Positions 58,601 to 64,000 of a DNA stretch of 64,000 nt are shown here, in pieces. How positions within the stretch are numbered: the stretch's first letter is position 1; each line of letters starts with the position of its first letter. Source of the stretch: Edaphochlamys debaryana. Taxonomy: Eukaryota; Chlorophyta; Chlorophyceae; Chlamydomonadales. Position numbers and translations under genes: made by a program. The DNA lies in assembly GCA_016858145.1 (NCBI GenBank), contig JAEHOE010000024.1, forward strand, positions 248,001-312,000. The letters run 5' to 3'. A model generated the notes under the pieces. That model was not told where the DNA came from, did no database searches, and saw only the letters and a program-made list of their open reading frames with translations.

Positions 58601-61600
58601 GTCGTTCCGGTGGCGTGGGGCGCCGCCGCCGCCGCACTCATCCCCGCGCGCTGCCAGAGCGCCATCATTGGGCTCTTCGTGACGCCCACGTCTGGATCCT
58701 CGGATCCGTCCGGCGACCCGGGATCGGATCCTGAGGTCCTCATTGCCGTGATGCGGCAGATGTTCGTAATCGTGGCGGGCCTGGTGCTCGTGGACGGGAT
58801 CCAGACCATCCTGTCCGGCGTGATCCAGGTACGGCACGGTACGGCATTACGTGTGGTGCACGGATAGCAACGCCCTCCCTGCGTTACCCCTCCTTCCTTC
58901 CGCCCCGCTCCTTTGCGACCCTTCCTCACTCGCTTCGCCTCGGCAGGGCTGCGGGCGCCTGGCTTCAGCGTGCCCCTATGTCCGGGCACAGATAACACCT
59001 CCCTCCCCGCGTGTGACCCTTCCTCATTCCTTCCACACCTGCAGGGCTGTGGCCGCCAGGCCTCGGGTGCCATCGTAAACTTCGTGGCCTTTTACGTCTT
59101 TGCCGTGCCGCTCGCGCTGGGCCTGGCCTTCTCCTTCACGCTGCCCGCCTGGCTGCCGGCCCTGGGTAAGCCGGGTGGAGCTGCTCAGGCCCCCCGTGCG
59201 TGTCCCAAGCAGCCGTGAATGCCGTGAATGTGCAGTGCTTGTTGTGCAGTGCTGTTGGCGTGCGTGGTTGCTGAAGGCCCGCTGCTTAAGAATGTTGCCC
59301 TGGTACCGTATTGTTAGGGGTGTGCACATGGACAGCAGGACATGCCACTGCAAAGTGGCAGTTGGGCATGTCATGGGTGCTGAACGCCTGCCCTTGGGTT
59401 CTGCGCGCAGGCGGCCAGCCGGTGGGGCTGGGCATGGGCCCGCAGGGGCTTTACCTCGGAATGGCGGCGGGCCCCGTCATTCAAACGGTGAGATCAGGCC
59501 GTTGATATCCTAAGTACAAACGGCAAGACCGCAGCTTGGTCAACGGTGCCAGACTCAGTGACGCTGTGACCCGACTCCCTTCAATAGCTGCTCTCGCAAA
59601 ACGCACCGCCGCCAACCGCTCTGTGGTCCCTGCTGGGCGGTCCCTGCCGTAGGTGTGCTACGCGCTCATTCTGTGGCGCACCAACTGGCAGCGAGCCAGC
59701 GAGAAAGCCGTGTACGCGGCTTCTCTGGTGGGTGCTGTACGGGGCCCCGTTGGGCCTGGGCGGGCCTGGTGCGGGCCTGGTGCGGGCCGCAGCCCATGAC
59801 GAGCATTCGCTTGTGCCTCACGACCCCCGCTGGCTCGGGGCGCTTGCCAGGCGCCGTCTCCATCCCACCTCTCCAGCACGCCCCCCTGTCCTGTTCCTCG
59901 CCTCCCCTTTCTCCCTCACCTTTCGCCTCACCTTCCTCCCTCACCTGTCGCCGAACCCCAGGCCACGCCCCAGATCTCCACAGCCGACATCCCCAGCCTC
60001 ATGCGCCGGTACGACCCAGGGGCCCTGGCCGGGCCCGGCCTGGTCCGCGCCACATCCCTCGGCGCCTCCCCCGGTTCCGGCGCGTTGCCACCCTGGCTCC
60101 TACCAATGATTGAGGAGCGTAGCGGCGAGGGACGCGACAGCAGCGACGGAAGCCTGTACCAGACGCATCAGCAGGCAGGATCTGGATCTGGACCTGGATC
60201 TGGGCATGGATCTGCGTCGAATCTGGCGGCGGCGCCGTTCCGGCGCGGCGGCAGCGGCCTCGGCCGAGGGCTCAACGGCAGCGCGCACGGGGGCTTGAAC
60301 GGCAACGGCGCGGGTAACGGGTACGGCGAGGATCAGATCTGGGCTTCCGGCAGCATTGCGAACGGCGGATCTGACGCGGCAGCGATGGGGGCGTCACCCA
60401 CACGCGTCAGCGTCGTCGCCAGCTCCGGCTCCGCTGCGGCACTGGCGGCGGCCGCCGCCGCCGCCATGGCGGCTGACGTGTCGCCGGCGGCGGCGGCGCG
60501 GTCGCAGGTGCTGATCCTGGAGCACGGGTCGCCGCCGACGGTGCCGCCGCACCACTGCCCGCTGGCGGCGACGCTGGACCCCGGGAGCTGTGCGTCCGTG
60601 TCCGTATTCGGGGCCGGACTGGGGAATGGGTCGGACGGCGTGGGTCCCTCGCCGGCCGGCGGCTCTCCGAGCTCGGGGCACCACGTGACGGCGCCGCCAG
60701 GGATGCCGCCGCCGTCGCTGGTGTCGGCGGCGGCGCTGGCGGTGGGTCCTCACGGGGGTGGCGGCGGCCTGACGGGGCCCATGGCGGTGCCAAAGGAGGG
60801 CGATGGAGGGTCGGGCGAGGCGGCGGGGGCGCGGAAGGACAGCCGCTGGACGTGGTTTAGTTGGGGGAAGGGGCAGGTGGGATCCGTGACGGCAGCGGCT
60901 GGGTCGGCGGCGGTGGTCGTACCCGGCGGCGGCAAGGGGCTGGCGGGAGTGGTGGCGCCAGCGATGGGATCGCCAACGCCAGGCGGCGCCGCCGCGCCGC
61001 TTCAGCTTCCGGGCGTCATCGTGGCGGCTGCAGGCGCGACGCCACCGGCGGCGGCGTCGCCCATTGCGCCGCCAATTGTTAGCGCCGGCTCTGGCGGCGG
61101 CGGCGGCGCCGGCCCAGCGGCAGCGGCCGCCCTGGCGGCGGCGGAGCTGCCGCTCAAGGCCTCACCTGGGTCGGACGACGAGGAGGACGCTCGTACGGCA
61201 AGCAGCGGTAGCAGCTACAGCGGCGGCGGTGCCGGCGGCGGCGGCGGGGCGGGCCAGGCAGCTCGCGGCTGCGGCGAGGTCTACCGGTCCCTGGAGCACC
61301 TCGCAAACGCCGCGCCCGGATCGGGGGACTACTTTGCCTTCTCGGCCGGCAGCGTGCAGGGCAGCTGGTTGGACGGCGGCAGCGGAATCCTAGACGCGAC
61401 ACCACCGGGTGCCCGCGGCGCGTCGCCCCTAGCGCGCCCCGCCGCCCCGCGCCCCTGCCCGGCGGCTCCGTTCGTCCCGGGCTCCTCCTCAGGCAACAGC
61501 GCGCCTGCCGTACCAACGGCGGTTGCCGTACGCGGTAATCTTGGCGGTTTTAGCTCCATGGTACGGGCGGTGCTCCTGGGTGGCGGCAGCAGCAGTGCTT

Positions 61601-61947
61601 CTGCCTCAGCGGCTCCGCCGCCGCCGGCGCCGGCGCTTCCGAGCCTGCCCGTGCTCCCGACATCGCCTCCGCATCCTGCGCCGGGCCCCAACGCGAGCAC
61701 TGCGGCCGCGGTGGTTGCAGGCACTGGCACTGGAAACGGCTTCGTGGCTTCGGCCTTTGGCGGTGCCGCTGGCGACGAGGATGGCGCGACGGTTGCAGGG
61801 AATGCAGGGGCGATAGGGGCGGCGGCGGCCGATAGCGACGGTGACACTGAGTTCTTCGATGCACGCACGCATCGCTCCTCTGGCTCGTTGTCCTCCGTGT
61901 CTATGGCTCGTGGCGATTCGAGCGGCATTGATGACCTTGCGTCATGA
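55644..61947 (+). CDS. MATE-family transporter with very long C-terminal tail
   Basis: Twelve exons encode 1186 residues: 55644-55787, 56038-56199, 56299-56343, 56725-56933, 57273-57431, 57676-57763, 58147-58369, 58557-58828, 59045-59165, 59411-59487, 59653-59727, 59962-61947. The core (about 49-525) has MATE hallmarks: LAAPLAVNLVAANAGSILNL, FVGRGG, CGAVDTLAAQAWGAGKH, PITRVLVARG, LPINVATNYLLV, YPAASMKCAESWAF, SYNVYGVLFIAF, TVGNRLGAG and GVIQGCGRQASGAIVNF. MATE proteins export organic cations or metabolites in exchange for H+ or Na+; the substrate here cannot be told. The 57431 donor was chosen because ATSVSAGVDLALLLAY keeps MATE spacing and frame. The last exon adds about 660 residues rich in Ala, Gly, Ser and Pro with a Ser/Asp-rich end (SSGIDDLAS), probably disordered and cytosolic. 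Confidence 0.92.
58911..59065. repeat. Duplicated acceptor and exon start in the intron before MATE exon 9
   Basis: GACCCTTCCTCACTCGCTTC..CGGCAGGGCTGCGGGCGCCTGG (from about 58917) is echoed by GACCCTTCCTCATTCCTTCC..CTGCAGGGCTGTGGCCGCCAGG (from about 59016). The decoy acceptor at 58946 lies 98 bp before the true one at 59044 and opens a short reading frame starting GCGRLASA beside the real GCGRQASG. Confidence 0.8.
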
Positions 61948-64000
61948 GGAGGGGCGCGGGTTGCCCGGAGAGATGGGCACGGGCAGGACAGGCCGTGCTC
62001 GGCGTGCTCGGTGCTTAGTCATGGGCGTGCTTGGTGTTCCGTTCTAGGCGTGCTTGGTGTGAAGTGGATGATGAGGGGTTCGGCGGAACGGTGCGCGAAA
62101 ATGGCAATACGTTTGGCGTTTGGCGGGTGTCCTGACTCAGGGCAGCTTCTAGCTCCCAGTCTGAAGCCCGAGTCACGGGGACTTTGATAAATAGCTGCGG
62201 CTAGAGCAACAAGCTCATTTGTAGGCCGGTGTGCACACTGTTTGCTGTGTAATGTGTGACTGAGGTGCATCGGTGTGAGGTCTGACTGGCTCCGGCCCTT
62301 GGAAATCAGTATGAGGTGGGGCTGCGCATGTGTGGTCACTTGCGACATAGTCATGTTGGGCTGATTACTTGCGGGTGCTTGTGCACGGGGCTAATTGGTC
62401 TTGTTTGATTGGTTATGGTGGCTCGTGGGGATTGGTTGTGGTGGCTCGGGGAATCAACGTCTGATATGGGGTTCTTGTGTCGCTTTGTTGGTTCTTCTGT
62501 CGTGGTTGGGTTTGTGTGGCATGTGCTTGCGGCGTGGTCCGGCTCTGTGCATCCTCTGTAGCAAGCGGTGGGGCGGGCGTTCTGCCTGGTTAACGCTTGC
62601 CTGACTGGAAAGCAGCATAACAAGCGCGATGGGCCTTGGCGCAAGGAGAGCCCGAACCGTCACTGCGTTACAGGTCGCAGGGCAGCGGTATAGGTCCTGT
62701 TGTCCTGTGGAGAGAATGATCTGCGACATAATGTCTTAATTAGCAGAGACAGCCGCAGTGAAACGCGGGCCAATGCCTCGCGAACACTGTGCAAGTCAAC
62801 CGTCAACTGGAATCCAGACAAGTATTGCTGTTGCAGCTGTTCTATGTTCCAAGCGGGGGCTAACCTGCTTGTATGCTGGGCACCCAGCTTCCATGTCTTG
62901 CCTTCTGTGTGTGCACCGCGTTTTGTGCTCCTCCCCGTGGACCCCTCGGTACACCGGGGAGGAGCCACGGGGTATACGTTTGCTTGCATGCACGCAGGAG
63001 CCTCGGTAAAGTTCGTTTAGGCGTCGTGTATATCGGGTTAGGTTTCGTGTGTTTGGGGATGTATGGATGGGGCCCATGTGGGCAGGCCAGCACTCGCACC
63101 TTTTGAGGCTGCCCGTCCTTCATTCTTGACTTGAGCCTGTATCGTGTCATACATTAGCTTGGTCCGGTGTTTGCGTTTGCTGACCGTGGCTGGCCTGGAC
63201 ACGGTGGAGCATACTCTGAAGAGGCCAAACATTCGGCTTTGGCCGAGAGGGAACTGTGCTGGTCGGCCGATGCAGTGTGGTACACGGGTGCCGTGGCTGC
63301 AGGGGGGGGTGAGCTGAGGTTCGCCGTGGCTGGTGGGCTGGCTTTGCTAAGTGGCGGGTGACCCTGTGAGGGACTGAGGGCGACGCTGAGTCGGGAATAA
63401 GGTTGTGAGGCCGGAGAAAGGCGGAGAGTGTGTGAGGCGGGTATGGAGCTCGGCATGTTAGCGGGGCTAGAGGCTATAAAGCTGGGGATGCACTCGCGGA
63501 CCGTGTGCCCCCTTGCAGAGTGGCGGGTTGGCCCCGTCAGGGCACGTAGTACTCTCGGAGCGAGCGTTGCATGCAGTACACGCAAGTACACGCATGTGCA
63601 CAAAAGAGCTTGGCGCGCGGTGGGAGGTCATTCGTGCTCCTGAGCGATTGGCGGAGGTTAGCGTGTGCGCTGTGGCTAAGCAAATTTGTGTGCACCAGAT
63701 GTTTGTAGTAGGGATGGCCCGGATAAATGTGCAGTTGGGCGGACGCGCGGTCGCTGCTGACAGCTGCTGAGCCCCGCAGTGCAGCAAGGCTGGGGGCAAG
63801 GGGCTGTGCAGCGTACTTATACTTGCGCTGTGTGAATGCTTGTGGCGGTGCTTTGGTAGTAGGAAGAAGGGCAGAGTACTCCTAGGGACCCGCCTCATGC
63901 GAGAGGGCGGTGCTGCATGCAGGGGCGGCCGTACGACCATGATGCGCGTGGCACGTGCACGAGGGACACATGGCATGACGAGCCTGCATGAGGGTAGCTG
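61948..64000. other. MATE 3' UTR and downstream region
   Basis: The first 300 bases are the probable 3' UTR. From about 62260 to 64000 no coding exon, RNA gene or mobile element could be recognised on either strand; base composition is lower in GC than the coding parts. Confidence 0.5.
62248..62252 (+). terminator. TGTAA poly(A) signal of the MATE gene
   Basis: TGTAA lies 301 bases after the MATE stop codon, in the expected orientation and distance for volvocine nuclear transcripts. Confidence 0.65.

Overview
This 64 kb window looks like nuclear DNA of a volvocine green alga (Chlamydomonas/Gonium/Volvox relatives). The DNA is GC-rich. Genes carry many short introns with GTGAGT/GTAAGC donors and GCAG acceptors. 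Proteins have long Ala/Gly/Pro/Ser low-complexity inserts. TGTAA poly(A) signals occur, and one gene is a hydroxyproline-rich extracellular-matrix metalloproteinase of the Volvox VMP / gametolysin type. No bacterial, phage or CRISPR features were seen. I rebuilt exon chains by matching splice signals, reading phase and protein-family conservation. Every chain reported adds up to a whole number of codons.

Layout: (1) 1-2035 (+), 3' part of a Pro/Tyr-rich protein with acidic and SUMO-consensus motifs. (2) 4816-15513 (+), a 43-exon secreted M11-type metalloproteinase-like protein: signal peptide, Pro-rich rod, peptidase-like domain with QExxHxxGxxH, PAN/apple-like module, a second Pro-rich rod made of 16 micro-exons, and two jacalin-like lectin modules. 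(3) 17211-24100 (-), PEX6, the peroxisomal AAA ATPase. (4) 24294-26134 (+), a tail-anchored PI31-N-like protein, head-to-head with PEX6. (5) 26622-30137 (-), a GT92-like glycosyltransferase. (6) 30920-32470 (+), plastid thioredoxin y, head-to-head with the glycosyltransferase. (7) 36138-45190 (-), a 2170-residue TKL protein kinase with a 425-residue insertion inside the catalytic domain. (8) 47570-55225 (-), an 18-exon membrane J-domain protein joining a CS/PIH1-like domain, a coiled coil, a DNAJB12-type helix, membrane segments, a J domain and a DNAJC14-type C-terminal domain. (9) 55644-61947 (+), a MATE transporter with a 660-residue tail, head-to-head with the J-protein gene.

The genes do not form one pathway. 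Three neighbouring pairs share short divergent promoters (193, 782 and 418 bp). The main points of interest are the metalloproteinase-lectin protein and its micro-exon array, the composite J-domain protein, the tail-anchored PI31-like protein, repeated cases where an exon edge has been copied into the adjoining intron, and small dispersed hairpin repeats in the gene-poor stretches at 2-4.8, 15.5-17.2 and 32.5-36.1 kb.
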